This document shows positions 16,579 to 25,818 of a stretch of DNA of 64,000 nucleotides, piece by piece. Position 1 is the stretch's first letter, and each line of letters begins with the position of its first letter. Location of the stretch: the NCBI RefSeq assembly GCF_007183175.1, contig NZ_AP019807.1, forward strand, positions 2,648,001 to 2,712,000. The letters run 5' to 3'. A program made the translations under genes and the position numbers. The DNA comes from Microbulbifer sp. GL-2. GTDB taxonomy: Bacteria > Pseudomonadota > Gammaproteobacteria > Pseudomonadales > Cellvibrionaceae. Below the pieces are notes generated by a model. The model saw only the letters and a list, made by a program, of their open reading frames with translations, had not been told where the DNA came from and did not search any database.

Positions 16579-19500
16579 ATGGCTGTGATGCGCTGGCTTG
16601 CCCGTAAGTTCTGGTTACTATCTGTCAGTCTGGTCATTGCCCTGGCGATACTGGTGCAGACCGGCCGCCTGTTGTCCCCACAGGTGGAGGAATACAGGCC
16701 GCAAATCAGCCACTGGCTGTCTGGCCAGCTGGGTGTGCCGGTGCAGATGGACAGGATTTCTCTGCGCTGGGAGGCATTACAGGTAGCCCTGCAGTTGGAT
16801 GGTTTGCGGCTGGGCAAAAATGGCGAGCTTCGTATGGGACACGGTCTGTTCCAGTTGGATTTACTCGCCAGTTTGTGGAATCGCGAACTGGTGTGGAAAG
16901 ACCTGCAAATGAACGCTTTTGCCGCCGGCCTGAGTCGCAATGCGCAGGGAGAGTGGCGCCTGGATGGTTTCCCCGATATTTCCTTGAAGCCCGATGGCAG
17001 GGTTGTTGCCGATCCAGAAGCGGCAGATCCTGCGAGACTTTTCCAGCTGAGCCCCAAAATCCAGATTCGGGATGCTGCCATTACTATTCGGCTCCAGGAC
17101 GACCAATTGGCCGAGATCAACCTGCCGCAGATACAGCTGGAAAACCAGGGTGACTTCCACCGCCTGGTGGCCCGTGCGTTTATCTCCCGTGAAGGGGACA
17201 GTGAAAATGTGCACTCTGAGACCTTGCGCCTGGTTCTCGAGGGTCGTGGGAACCCGAGAAATAAAAAGCATTTCTCTCTGCGTGGCTATATGCAGCTTAA
17301 TGAGCTATTGCTGGATGAGGATATCGTCACTCTACTGCACGAGTTGACACCACTCCCGGATCGATTCCACTGGAGCGGTCGCAAATGGGCAGATGGCCGC
17401 TTGTGGTTACACAGCGATGCCAAAAGTGGTTATCGCTTGGTTGGACAAGTCGACCTCGCCCAAGTGGAAAACCTGGACAAAGTTCTGGAAGACAAGGGAG
17501 AGGCTGCACCCTCCGGTGCCTATGTTATGGCTCCACTTCGCGCATTCTCTGGGGATCTATCAGGACGTTGGTTGCCTGGTAAGCACTGGCGACTGGCTTT
17601 ACAGGATATTCAGATCGAGTGGCAAAACCTACAAATGCCCCCGCTGAATCTGCAAGTAAGCAGTGGCCAGCAAGGCTTGTCCCTGAATGCTGATGTGGTT
17701 GATCTGGCCGGCTGGGGTGACATTCTCAAGCGGCTTAATGTCCTTGAGGGGGCTGCGGATGACTGGTTGCGGGCTCTCGACCCCAGTGGCCAGCTGCGCC
17801 GGATTCAGCTGCTACGTACTGTAGAAGGTACTGTTAGTTTACGGGCCAACTTGCAGGGTATACAGGCCAAAGCATTTCGTGGCGCGCCAGCGGTTACCGA
17901 TCTGAGTGGTTATTTGGAGCTCGATGGTGCAAATGGCCGGGTCGAACTGGATGGTTCACCTCTAACGGCACAGTTCCCAAATTTGTATCGAAATACTTTT
18001 GCTTTTGAACAAGCCAGCGGAACCGTGGCCTGGAGTCTGGACAGGGATGGAAACGAGATAAGCATACTGTCAGGTCCCCTCCGGCTGAATGGAGCCTTGG
18101 GTGAAGTTAATGGCCAGTTCCTGCTGTCCCTGCCTGTTCGTGCGCAGAGTCGTCCGGTCGATCTGGTACTGGCTTTGTCTTTGCGCGATGCTGCGGTTAC
18201 CGCCCAAAAGCAGTTGGTACCAACTACTGTCAGCAAGGATTTGCGCAGTTGGCTCAATACGGGCTTGGGAGTGGATAATTCCGGTCGAGTAGAGAGCGCC
18301 GCATTTATCTACCGGGGTAGTAGTTATCGTTCTGATGGTAAGGAGGACTCACTGCGTGCTCTGGGGGCCCACCGCAACCGCCAAACCGTACAGTTAGCTG
18401 CGGATTTTGTCGATGCCAGCCTGAAATACGCTGTTGAGTGGCCTTCTGCGAATAATGTAGATGGTCGCTTATTGATCAATGATGGGGTGGTTTCTGTCGG
18501 CGCTGAGCGGGCCAAACTCTGGAATATTGATGCTGAAGATATTTTTGTTGAGGTTTCCCCAGTTGCCAGCAAAGGGTCGCGCCTGGATGTGCAGGCCCAG
18601 TTATCCGGCCCTGCAGCCGATGGCCTGCGTCTACTGAGGGAGTCTCCTCTGCGTCAACAGTTGGGCAGTGCCTTCGATGACTGGCGCCTGGCGGGGAATA
18701 TCGATGGCCGGCTGAGCCTGACCCAAGCTCTCGGTGGTGCGAATATAAACGTCAGCCAGCGGGTTGAATTGCAGTTAAGTGGTGGAGAACTCGAGCTTAA
18801 AAACCTGCGTCTGCAAACTGATGAGCTGTTCGGTAAAGTAATCTATGACAGCGAGAACGGTCTTACAGGTACACGAGTGAGTGGCAAGTTGTGGGGAAGG
18901 CCAGTTAGCGCACATATCCGCCATTTTGGTAAGGGGACACTACGGGACACCCAGGTAGTGGTAGACGGAAATGCCACTACAGATTCTATTTTCTCCTGGA
19001 GTCAAAGGCCGGAGCTCAAATGGCTGGATGGTGCCATGGACTACCAGGCCCTGGTTACCATTCCCGCTAAGGCAAAGGAAGCCCCCTATTCGGCAGTTTT
19101 CGAGCTGACTTCAAGCCTTGCCGGTGTCGAAGTGAAGCTGCCTGAGCCATTGGGAAAACCCTCTGAAACCGAAACGAACTTTGTACTGCGGGCGCCGATT
19201 GGTGAACAGGGTAGCCTGTTTCACCTTGACTATGGTGAGCACCTGCAGGGACAGTTCTGGTTGGTGCAAGGGGCGCTTGATCGAGCCGCTATCGGCTTGA
19301 ATGCAGAGGCAAAGCTTCCCAAGGCGCGGGGGCTGACGATCACGGGTGATATTTCCAGCATTGATTTGCCCCGCTGGGAGCAGCTGCTGAGCGTATACAG
19401 TGACGACCTATCCTCCCCTGGAAAGAGCGACTCCCAATTCGAAGTTGAAGCTGTAGATAGCCGGGTGGCAGGTTTCACTGGCCTTGGAAAACTGGCTGAT

Positions 19501-20808
19501 ACTCCCGCGAGTGATGAAGCTGCTAATTTTGCTGAACCATTGCCAGTGAGTATCGACCTCAGTTCTGACCTCCTGGAATTGGGTACTGTGAATATTGAAC
19601 ATATACACATTACCGGCAACGGTACAGGGACCGATTGGCGGCTGGAATTTGACAGCGAGATGGCGGCGGGCAAGTTGAGCGGAATTCTGGGAGGTGAGGC
19701 GCCTTTACAATTACAACTGGCCCACTTGCGCCTGCCAACCCCGGAGGAAAAGGGCGTGATTCAGCAGGATCCTTTTGCCCTGGAGCCCTTTGCAGAAGAG
19801 GCCCCTGACCCTTGGGCGGGCTTCGATTTTCAGAGCTTACCTGCTATTGATTTCAGTACTGAGAGTCTCCTGCTGGGTGATGAGGAGCTGGGGCGCTGGT
19901 CCTTCAATGTGCGCCCCTCCAAAGAGCGGCTGGTACTGAGCGATATTCGCGGCAGCGTGCGCGGCTTCCGTATTGAAGGGCGTGGCAAAGGGGAAAAACG
20001 CCAGAATGCGCAGCTGATTTGGATGCGCGATGCTGAGGGCAAAAGTTCATCTGAGTTTATCGGTCGCCTGGTGGCCGATGATCTCGCCGACTTCCAACGC
20101 TTGATGGGGCATGAGCCCTTGATCGAGAGCAAGTCCGCCAGCTTCGATACCGCCCTGCGCTGGAATGGATCTCCCGCCCTGGTTAAGGGAAGTCTTTTGT
20201 CTGGGGAACTCAAGATCGATATCAGGGATGGGCGCTTCCTGCGCTCCACAGGAACTGCGGGCTCTACGGTATTACGCCTGTTGTCCCTGTTTAATTTTGA
20301 TACCTGGGCGCGCCGCTTGCGCCTGGATTTTTCCGATCTCTACAAAAGTGGCATGGCCTTTGATCGGGTGCGAGGGGAGGTGGTTTTTGAAGGCGACGGG
20401 CAATTGTTGATTGCGGTGCCGATTCAGGTTGAAGGCCCCACCAGTGAGTTGCAGATGGCGGGCAGGGTAAATCTGCTGCGTGAAGATTTGGACCTTACTT
20501 TGGTGGCGACCCTGCCAGTAAGTAATAACCTCGCGCTGGTGGCAGCCTTGGCTGGGGGCCTTCCTGCCGCAGCGGGGGTTTACCTGATTAGCAAAGCTTT
20601 TAAGAAGCAGGTGAAAAAGGTGGCGAGTGTCAGCTACCGTATTAGTGGCGACTGGGCAGACCCGCAGATGCGCTTTGAAAGGCTCTTTGATGGGGGCGGA
20701 GCCGAGCGCCAAGGGGCCGCTTCTGTAAGAGATAGTGCCGTACCTGCTCAAGAGATGAGGCCAGGCAGCCAATCTGCACCTCCGGTGAGCGCGAGCACCG
20801 GCAGCTAG
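16579..20808 (+). CDS. yhdP: YhdP family AsmA-like phospholipid-transport protein
   Basis: A 1409-residue protein of the YhdP/AsmA-like family, thought to bridge inner and outer membranes as a hydrophobic groove for anterograde phospholipid transport. One membrane helix lies at the N-terminus (FWLLSVSLVIALAILVQT, about residues 10-27), followed by a long beta-rich repeat region with many Leu/Asp/Gly strands. The C-terminal AsmA_2-type block contains LLSLFNFDTWARRLRLDFSD. A final hydrophobic segment (ALVAALAGGLPAAAGVYL) precedes a polar tail. It is longer than E. coli YhdP (about 1266). ATG at 16579 has GGGGAGAG closely upstream; GTG at 16573 is an alternative. It follows rng, as in other gammaproteobacteria. 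Confidence 0.88.
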   Translation: MAVMRWLARKFWLLSVSLVIALAILVQTGRLLSPQVEEYRPQISHWLSGQLGVPVQMDRISLRWEALQVALQLDGLRLGKNGELRMGHGLFQLDLLASLWNRELVWKDLQMNAFAAGLSRNAQGEWRLDGFPDISLKPDGRVVADPEAADPARLFQLSPKIQIRDAAITIRLQDDQLAEINLPQIQLENQGDFHRLVARAFISREGDSENVHSETLRLVLEGRGNPRNKKHFSLRGYMQLNELLLDEDIVTLLHELTPLPDRFHWSGRKWADGRLWLHSDAKSGYRLVGQVDLAQVENLDKVLEDKGEAAPSGAYVMAPLRAFSGDLSGRWLPGKHWRLALQDIQIEWQNLQMPPLNLQVSSGQQGLSLNADVVDLAGWGDILKRLNVLEGAADDWLRALDPSGQLRRIQLLRTVEGTVSLRANLQGIQAKAFRGAPAVTDLSGYLELDGANGRVELDGSPLTAQFPNLYRNTFAFEQASGTVAWSLDRDGNEISILSGPLRLNGALGEVNGQFLLSLPVRAQSRPVDLVLALSLRDAAVTAQKQLVPTTVSKDLRSWLNTGLGVDNSGRVESAAFIYRGSSYRSDGKEDSLRALGAHRNRQTVQLAADFVDASLKYAVEWPSANNVDGRLLINDGVVSVGAERAKLWNIDAEDIFVEVSPVASKGSRLDVQAQLSGPAADGLRLLRESPLRQQLGSAFDDWRLAGNIDGRLSLTQALGGANINVSQRVELQLSGGELELKNLRLQTDELFGKVIYDSENGLTGTRVSGKLWGRPVSAHIRHFGKGTLRDTQVVVDGNATTDSIFSWSQRPELKWLDGAMDYQALVTIPAKAKEAPYSAVFELTSSLAGVEVKLPEPLGKPSETETNFVLRAPIGEQGSLFHLDYGEHLQGQFWLVQGALDRAAIGLNAEAKLPKARGLTITGDISSIDLPRWEQLLSVYSDDLSSPGKSDSQFEVEAVDSRVAGFTGLGKLADTPASDEAANFAEPLPVSIDLSSDLLELGTVNIEHIHITGNGTGTDWRLEFDSEMAAGKLSGILGGEAPLQLQLAHLRLPTPEEKGVIQQDPFALEPFAEEAPDPWAGFDFQSLPAIDFSTESLLLGDEELGRWSFNVRPSKERLVLSDIRGSVRGFRIEGRGKGEKRQNAQLIWMRDAEGKSSSEFIGRLVADDLADFQRLMGHEPLIESKSASFDTALRWNGSPALVKGSLLSGELKIDIRDGRFLRSTGTAGSTVLRLLSLFNFDTWARRLRLDFSDLYKSGMAFDRVRGEVVFEGDGQLLIAVPIQVEGPTSELQMAGRVNLLREDLDLTLVATLPVSNNLALVAALAGGLPAAAGVYLISKAFKKQVKKVASVSYRISGDWADPQMRFERLFDGGGAERQGAASVRDSAVPAQEMRPGSQSAPPVSASTGS

Positions 20809-20896
20809 TAGTCGATTAACCTCTTTGAACCGCACCGGTCCAGGGCGCTCTAATCTTATGGTGATAACAACACACTTGGAGAAAGGAGTTTTGCAG

Positions 20897-21430
20897 ATGG
20901 CAGGATCCCGGTTATTAGGCTCCCTGTTGGTGGTGACCCTGGCAGTATCGGCTTGCTCAGAAGCCGATGACCAACGCATCCAGACTATGACAGTTGGAGA
21001 AGCCAAAGAGCGTATTTCCGATGGCAAAGGTCTGGAGCAGATCCCCAAATCAGTGTGGAAGCAGATACTCCCTGAGGATCGATATAAGGTCCTGTGGAAA
21101 AAGGACACTGAGCGAGCTTTTACCGGGAAGCTGCTTTATAACGAGGAGGAGGGGACTTATGTCACGGCTGGCTGTCGTCTCCCTGTGTTCAGTTCAAAAC
21201 ACAAATACAAGTCGGGCACGGGTTGGCCCAGTTTTTGGGAGGTGGCATACCCGCAAAATATAGTGTTAAAGGATGATTTCAGCTGGGGCCTGCGCCGCAC
21301 CGAAGTATTGTCCAAGTGCGGAGAACATTTGGGGCATGTGTTTAAGGATGGTCCTGCGCCAACTAACCTGCGTTATTGCCTGAACTCCCTTGCCCTGGAC
21401 TTCGTGCCTGCAGTAATGAAAAAGCAATAA
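20897..21430 (+). CDS. msrB: Lipoprotein methionine-R-sulfoxide reductase (MsrB type)
   Basis: The N-terminus is a lipoprotein signal with lipobox VSAC (Cys about residue 20), so the enzyme is expected to be membrane-anchored in the periplasm. The MsrB domain follows, with FTGKLLYNEEEG, SGTGWPSFWE, GEHLGHVF and the catalytic-Cys segment RYCLNSLAL. MsrB reduces methionine-R-sulfoxide. The usual two CxxC zinc pairs are incomplete: the first site shows only TAGC and the second only SKC, so a zinc-free form is likely. ATG at 20897 is chosen because AAAGGAG lies 8 bases upstream; a longer frame from 20825 is not needed. Confidence 0.85.
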   Translation: MAGSRLLGSLLVVTLAVSACSEADDQRIQTMTVGEAKERISDGKGLEQIPKSVWKQILPEDRYKVLWKKDTERAFTGKLLYNEEEGTYVTAGCRLPVFSSKHKYKSGTGWPSFWEVAYPQNIVLKDDFSWGLRRTEVLSKCGEHLGHVFKDGPAPTNLRYCLNSLALDFVPAVMKKQ

Positions 21431-21474
21431 CTGCGACAAGTGGTCGGTGGGAGCTTCGCTCTGTCGACGAGGGA

Positions 21475-21504
21475 TATGGGGGCGGGAGTGAAGCCGCCCC
21501 CATA
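21475..21504. terminator. Hairpin between convergent msrB and darP
   Basis: TATGGGGGCGG at 21475-21485 and CCGCCCCCATA at 21494-21504 form a perfect 11-bp stem with an 8-base loop. There is no T-run on either side, so termination is inferred from its position between convergent genes. Confidence 0.5.
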
Positions 21505-21520
21505 GGACTGTTGTGGACTT

Positions 21521-22033
21521 CTAGGAGTCTTGCATAAAGAAGTCCCGCAAATAGCGGAACAACTTGCGCTGATTCGTGGGGGGCTTACTGTTTTTGATCT
21601 CCCGGTGGGAGTCCCGTACCAGCTGGCGCAATTGCTGGTGATCCACTTGAGGGTACTGATCAAACAATACACCCTGTGCACTGTTGCCCTCCTCCAGCAG
21701 GCGTTTGCGCCATTCCTCGGCCATTTTGTCGAAGCGCAAATGAAGCTGGTCTCGATCTTTGAATTTGTTCAGAACTGCCTCAATAGCTTCGTGGTCAGTA
21801 TTGCGCATCAGCTTGCCAATATATTGCATTTGTCGGCGGCGAGCCTCGTTGGACTTGATACGCGCCAGGGTATCAATAGCTTCACGCAGATCCTCATCCA
21901 AAGGCACTTCGGCAAGCTGTGCTTTGGGTAGCTCGGTAAGCTGCTTGCCCAACTTTTGTAATTCGTGCATCTCCTGTTTGACCTGGGTCTTGCTCTTCGG
22001 CAGGTCATCTTCATAATCGTCGTATTCGTACAT
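21521..22033 (-). CDS. darP: Ribosome biogenesis factor DarP (YjgA)
   Basis: A 170-residue, highly charged helical protein of the YjgA/DarP family, a late 50S-subunit assembly factor around 23S helix 89. The family features SKTQVKQEMHELQKLGKQL, the PLDEDLREAI block, RRRQMQYIGKLMR and the C-terminal RKLFRYLRDFF are all visible. An acidic N-terminus (YEYDDYEDD) is typical. It lies 78 bases downstream of mgtE on the same strand and converges on msrB. Confidence 0.9.
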   Translation of the reverse strand: MYEYDDYEDDLPKSKTQVKQEMHELQKLGKQLTELPKAQLAEVPLDEDLREAIDTLARIKSNEARRRQMQYIGKLMRNTDHEAIEAVLNKFKDRDQLHLRFDKMAEEWRKRLLEEGNSAQGVLFDQYPQVDHQQLRQLVRDSHREIKNSKPPTNQRKLFRYLRDFFMQDS

Positions 22034-22111
22034 CTCGAATTCCGCGTGTTTACCCGGGACTCCCCGGTATTGTTCGAGCCTACAGCGCCGCTGTAGGATT
22101 GCTTTTTCGGC

Positions 22112-23479
22112 TCATCCAAACTGCCAGGTGGCTAAGCCAAGGAAGGACATAAATCCCACAACATCGGTAACCGTAGTCAGGGCTACACCACCTGCCAGCG
22201 CGGGATCGATGCGCATAGCGCGCAAAGCAACCGGTAATATCGCACCGGCCAACGCCGCTGTAACCAGATTAATCACCATTGCAGCGACAATAATAATGGC
22301 GATAGCGATATCGCTAAACCAGAGGGCAGTGATACCTCCCATAACCAGGGACCAGAGAAGGGCATTTAGGGCAGCAGAACCCAATTCGCGTGAGAGTAAC
22401 CAGTTGAGATTGCTCTTACCAATTTGCCCAAGCGCCATCCCCCTGATGACAACAGTGAGAGTCTGGCTCCCGGCCACGCCTCCCATACTGGCGACAATGG
22501 GCATCAATACAGCCAGTGCGACTACTTTTTCCAGGGTATTCTGGAATAAGCTGATAACCCAGGAGGCGAGAAGGGCAGTGAGCAGGTTGATACCCAGCCA
22601 CAGTGCCCGCCTGCGTGCGGTTCGCCTCACAGGAGCAAATGTATCCTCTTCCTCATCTAGGCCCGCCAGGCTCATCAGTGAGTGGTCGGCGTCTTCACGA
22701 ATTACATCCACGATATCATCAATGGTGATACGCCCCAGCAAGCGGTTATCCTCATCAACTACTGGTGCTGTAATCCAGTCGTACTTCTCGAATAGTCGGG
22801 CGACTTCAGTATCGCGCATATCCGCAGGGATGGGCTCCACATCGGTATTCACAACTTCGCGAACAGTTACTAATGGGTCCGTGGTAAGCAGCTTGGATAG
22901 TGGCAGCAACCCGATGTACTGCCCTTTACGGTTGACTACGAACAGACTGTCGGTGGATTCTGGTAGCTGCTCGTGGCGGCGCAGGTAGCGAAGGACGACG
23001 TCCAGACTCAGGTTCGGGCGCACCGAGATGGTATTGGTGTCCATCAGGCCGCCGGCGGTGTTCTCGTCGTAGGCGAGTACACTTTCCACCCGCAGACGGT
23101 CGGTCTCGCTCATCGAGGAGAGGACCTCCGAGACCACACGCTCAGGGAGTTGCTGGAGGATGTCGGCAATATCATCCGCATCCAGCCCTTCCATAATCTC
23201 CACCATCTCCTCGGTATCCATGGTGTCGAGGATTTGGCTGCGTACTTCGTCGGTCAGCTCCTGCAGTACTTCACCTTCGACATCCCGGTCGATTAAGTTC
23301 CAAAGAACCTGGCGAATGCGTGGGGGAGAGCTCTCCAGCAATTGCGCAATGCTCTGTGGAGTCAGAGTTTTGAGCATGCGCCGCACTTCCTGCCCAGTGC
23401 CACTATCGAGTGCGGCGAACAGCTCACTGAGCTGATTTTGGGCGCGGAACTTGATTTCGGCTTGGGGTGGGCTGGACAC
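22112..23479 (-). CDS. mgtE: Magnesium transporter MgtE
   Basis: MgtE, 455 residues, is a homodimeric Mg2+ channel gated by cytoplasmic Mg2+ binding. The N-terminal helical domain (about 1-135) is followed by two CBS domains (about 140-260, with SLFVVNRKGQYIG and VVDEDNRLLGRITIDDIVDVI) and five membrane helices at the C-terminus. The pore-region signature PIVASMGGVAGSQTLTVVIRG and the terminal DPALAGGVALTTVTDVVGF are diagnostic. The start is GTG at 23479 with AAGGA 7 bases upstream. It follows ptsO by about 106 bases in the same direction. Confidence 0.95.
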   Translation of the reverse strand: MSSPPQAEIKFRAQNQLSELFAALDSGTGQEVRRMLKTLTPQSIAQLLESSPPRIRQVLWNLIDRDVEGEVLQELTDEVRSQILDTMDTEEMVEIMEGLDADDIADILQQLPERVVSEVLSSMSETDRLRVESVLAYDENTAGGLMDTNTISVRPNLSLDVVLRYLRRHEQLPESTDSLFVVNRKGQYIGLLPLSKLLTTDPLVTVREVVNTDVEPIPADMRDTEVARLFEKYDWITAPVVDEDNRLLGRITIDDIVDVIREDADHSLMSLAGLDEEEDTFAPVRRTARRRALWLGINLLTALLASWVISLFQNTLEKVVALAVLMPIVASMGGVAGSQTLTVVIRGMALGQIGKSNLNWLLSRELGSAALNALLWSLVMGGITALWFSDIAIAIIIVAAMVINLVTAALAGAILPVALRAMRIDPALAGGVALTTVTDVVGFMSFLGLATWQFG

Positions 23480-23585
23480 GACTAATCCTTACTGCTTAGC
23501 GGTGGTTGGGGCGTTGGCTGCCGGGAGGTAGCAGAGATTTTATGCCCATGGCGGGACTCTATCCAGAGATGTTTGCTTTTGCAAA

Positions 23586-23855
23586 CTACTCGGACTCGCC
23601 GAATCGATCCGTTACCAATTCACAGATTGCGCCAAGTGCATCGTCCTCATCGCGACCCTCAACCTCCAATTCAAGTTCAGTTCCCTTTGCAGCAGCCAGC
23701 AGCATTAGCGCCATAACACTCTTTCCATCTACTGACTTACCCTGGCAGTGTACTTTGATCTCTGCAGAGAAGCGTGCCGATGTCTGGGCGAACTTGCTGG
23801 CTGCACGTGCGTGTAGGCCGAGCTTGTTGATAATGGTGAGGCGCTGTTTTTGCAT
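23586..23855 (-). CDS. ptsO: Nitrogen-PTS phosphocarrier NPr
   Basis: An 89-residue HPr-fold phosphocarrier. The phospho-accepting His15 sits in NKLGLHARAA, and the GKSVDGKSVMALMLLAAAKG helix-2 segment is present. Its position right after rapZ and near ptsN and rpoN identifies it as NPr (PtsO), which passes phosphate from EI(Ntr) to EIIA(Ntr) in the nitrogen-related regulatory PTS, rather than sugar-PTS HPr. The start ATG at 23855 lacks a strong ribosome site and is 24 bases from the rapZ stop. Confidence 0.92.
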   Translation of the reverse strand: MQKQRLTIINKLGLHARAASKFAQTSARFSAEIKVHCQGKSVDGKSVMALMLLAAAKGTELELEVEGRDEDDALGAICELVTDRFGESE

Positions 23856-23879
23856 AGGAGAGTTGTGCTTGATAGAGGG

Positions 23880-24740
23880 CTATTTCTGCTGCTCACGATG
23901 GCGGATTTGAACGTTGTTAAATTTTTTTGCGAAGATCTGGGCCAATTGCTCCACCATATACACCGAGCGGTGGCGCCCTCCGGTACAGCCAACGGATATG
24001 CAGGTATAACTGCGATTACTTTTCTGGTAGAAAGGCAACCAATTATCCAGGAAGTTGGCGATGTCCGTCTGCATTTTACTGGTTTCGGGGTGGGCTTGCA
24101 GAAATTCGGCAACCTCCGGGTCCAGGCCGGTCTTTTCTTTCAGGGCTGGTTGCCAGTAAGGATTTGGCAGGCAGCGCAGGTCAAATATCAGGTCCGCGTC
24201 AACGGGAACACCATATTTAAAACCGAAAGACTGGAAAAGTATTGCCATGCCTTCTGACTTATCACCTACTACCCGGCTTTTCATCAGTCCACGCAATTCG
24301 TGCAAACTCAGGTTACTGGTATCAATCACCATATCCGCGATTGCCGAGATAGGAGTGAGTAGTTCTTTTTCCTTGTTTAGTGCTTCGAGAAGGTGGGTAC
24401 AGTCGTTGCTGAGTGGGTGTTTGCGCCTGGTTTCGCTAAAACGTTGAACCAGTACGGGTTCACGCGCGTCCAGGAATATCACATCACATTTTATACCGCT
24501 GGCTCGCAGGGATTCGATAACCCTGGGAGCCTGCTTAATATCCTGCCACAGGTTGCGGGCGTCGACACCGAGTGCCAAGCGGGCTTCTTCTCCTGGTGGT
24601 TGCTCTTCAACCCGCTTGACCAGCTCGGGAAGTAAGCTGGTAGGTAGATTGTCGATACAGTTATAGCCCTCATCCTCCAAAAGTTGCAGGGCGGAACTTT
24701 TACCGGAGCCGGAACGACCACTGATAATCACCAAACGCAT
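23880..24740 (-). CDS. rapZ: RNase adapter protein RapZ
   Basis: RapZ, 286 residues, is a P-loop protein that binds GlmZ-type small RNAs and presents them to RNase E, sensing glucosamine-6-phosphate in enterobacteria. The Walker A motif GRSGSGKS is at residues 8-15. The central LDAREPVLVQRFSETRRKHPL block and the C-terminal RNA-binding region SVGCTGGRHRSVYMVEQL are diagnostic. It lies between ptsN and ptsO, the standard context. Whether an sRNA target exists in this organism is unknown. Confidence 0.95.
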   Translation of the reverse strand: MRLVIISGRSGSGKSSALQLLEDEGYNCIDNLPTSLLPELVKRVEEQPPGEEARLALGVDARNLWQDIKQAPRVIESLRASGIKCDVIFLDAREPVLVQRFSETRRKHPLSNDCTHLLEALNKEKELLTPISAIADMVIDTSNLSLHELRGLMKSRVVGDKSEGMAILFQSFGFKYGVPVDADLIFDLRCLPNPYWQPALKEKTGLDPEVAEFLQAHPETSKMQTDIANFLDNWLPFYQKSNRSYTCISVGCTGGRHRSVYMVEQLAQIFAKKFNNVQIRHREQQK

Positions 24741-24873
24741 GAAGATCCCCTTTGTCAGGCCTGTACACCACTGTTCGTTGGAATTCTTGTCTCGCTAATA
24801 TTACTCGCGAAATAACTGTTACCGATTCCACAATCTATCCCTGCATTGCCCGTGGTAAAGCTCAGTACCAGGC

Positions 24874-25335
24874 TTAGGCGGCTGCGGCGCTATCTACGGC
24901 CAGCGCGTAAAGTTCATCGCTGTTTTTGGCTTGTCGTAATTTATCTCTTACCAGGCTATTGGAAAATAATGCGGCGATTTCAGCCAGTGTTTCCAGATGC
25001 TGTTGCTCCGCATCCTCGGGCACGAGCAGGACAAACAACAAGTCGACAGGTTGACGATCGATAGCATCAAAATCAACTGCCGGCTCAATGGTGCAGAGAA
25101 CACCAATGGGGCGTTCACAACCAGGCAAGCGACAGTGGGGGATGGCTACCCCTTCTCCAATTCCGGTCGAGCCCAGGCGCTCACGAGCGATCAACTGGTT
25201 GAACGTAGTATCGGAATCATGTTGCGGGTATTGTTCGGCGATAGCCTGGGCAATATTGAGCAGTAATTTTTTTTTGCTGCTCCCCGCCAGTTGGCAAAGG
25301 CTTAGGCGGGGGGAGAGTAATGCTTCGAGTGTCAT
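24874..25335 (-). CDS. ptsN: Nitrogen-regulatory PTS protein EIIA(Ntr)
   Basis: PtsN, 153 residues, is a mannitol/fructose-type EIIA domain that receives phosphate from NPr and regulates targets such as potassium transport and stress responses. The phosphorylated His is H67 in GVAIPHCRL, and the flanking RERLGSTGIGEG region and FVLLVPEDAEQQHLETLAEIAALF segment are typical. It starts 3 bases after the hpf stop and is followed by rapZ after 133 bases. Confidence 0.95.
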   Translation of the reverse strand: MTLEALLSPRLSLCQLAGSSKKKLLLNIAQAIAEQYPQHDSDTTFNQLIARERLGSTGIGEGVAIPHCRLPGCERPIGVLCTIEPAVDFDAIDRQPVDLLFVLLVPEDAEQQHLETLAEIAALFSNSLVRDKLRQAKNSDELYALAVDSAAAA

Positions 25336-25338
25336 AGT

Positions 25339-25629
25339 TTAGCGATGGTTCTGCAACTTCTCTTTGTGCTTTTTCAGTTGGCGGTCCAGCTTGTCGGTAA
25401 GCGCATCAATGGCCGCGTACATGTCTTTGTCTTCCGAACCGGCACAAAGATCGTGACCATTAATATGTACTCGAGCTTCAGCTTTTTGGATCAGTTTTTC
25501 AACGGACAGGATGACCTGAGCGTTAGTGATGTTGTCGTAGTGCCGGGATAGCTTTTCCAGCTTACTTTCGCAGTAGTTGCGCATAGGCGAGGTAACGTCG
25601 ACGTGGTGACCACTAATGTTGATCTGCAT
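25339..25629 (-). CDS. hpf: Ribosome hibernation promoting factor, short form
   Basis: A 96-residue HPF/YfiA-family protein that binds the 30S decoding site and promotes 100S dimers in stationary phase. It starts MQINISGHHVDVTSPMRNYCESKLEKLSRHYD-like (positions 1-32), has the ARVHINGHDLCAGSEDKDMYAAID block and the C-terminal DRQLKKHKEKL, which fit the short HPF. No C-terminal dimerisation domain of long HPF is present. It lies between rpoN and ptsN, the common gammaproteobacterial position. Confidence 0.93.
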   Translation of the reverse strand: MQINISGHHVDVTSPMRNYCESKLEKLSRHYDNITNAQVILSVEKLIQKAEARVHINGHDLCAGSEDKDMYAAIDALTDKLDRQLKKHKEKLQNHR

Positions 25630-25818
25630 GGATTTCTCCTAATCGAGTGCATCACATACCGGCGCGCCTCCCATTCGGGTCGCAACCCTACTAGGAAGTG
25701 GGCCAGAATGGAAGGATACACTCAAAGTTTGGAGTTTGGTTGTAGAGGAGGGGGTAAATGACGCCAGGCAGCTTGTGACTCAAGAATTAAGTCAGGTCGC
25801 AAACTTGCTTATGAAAGG

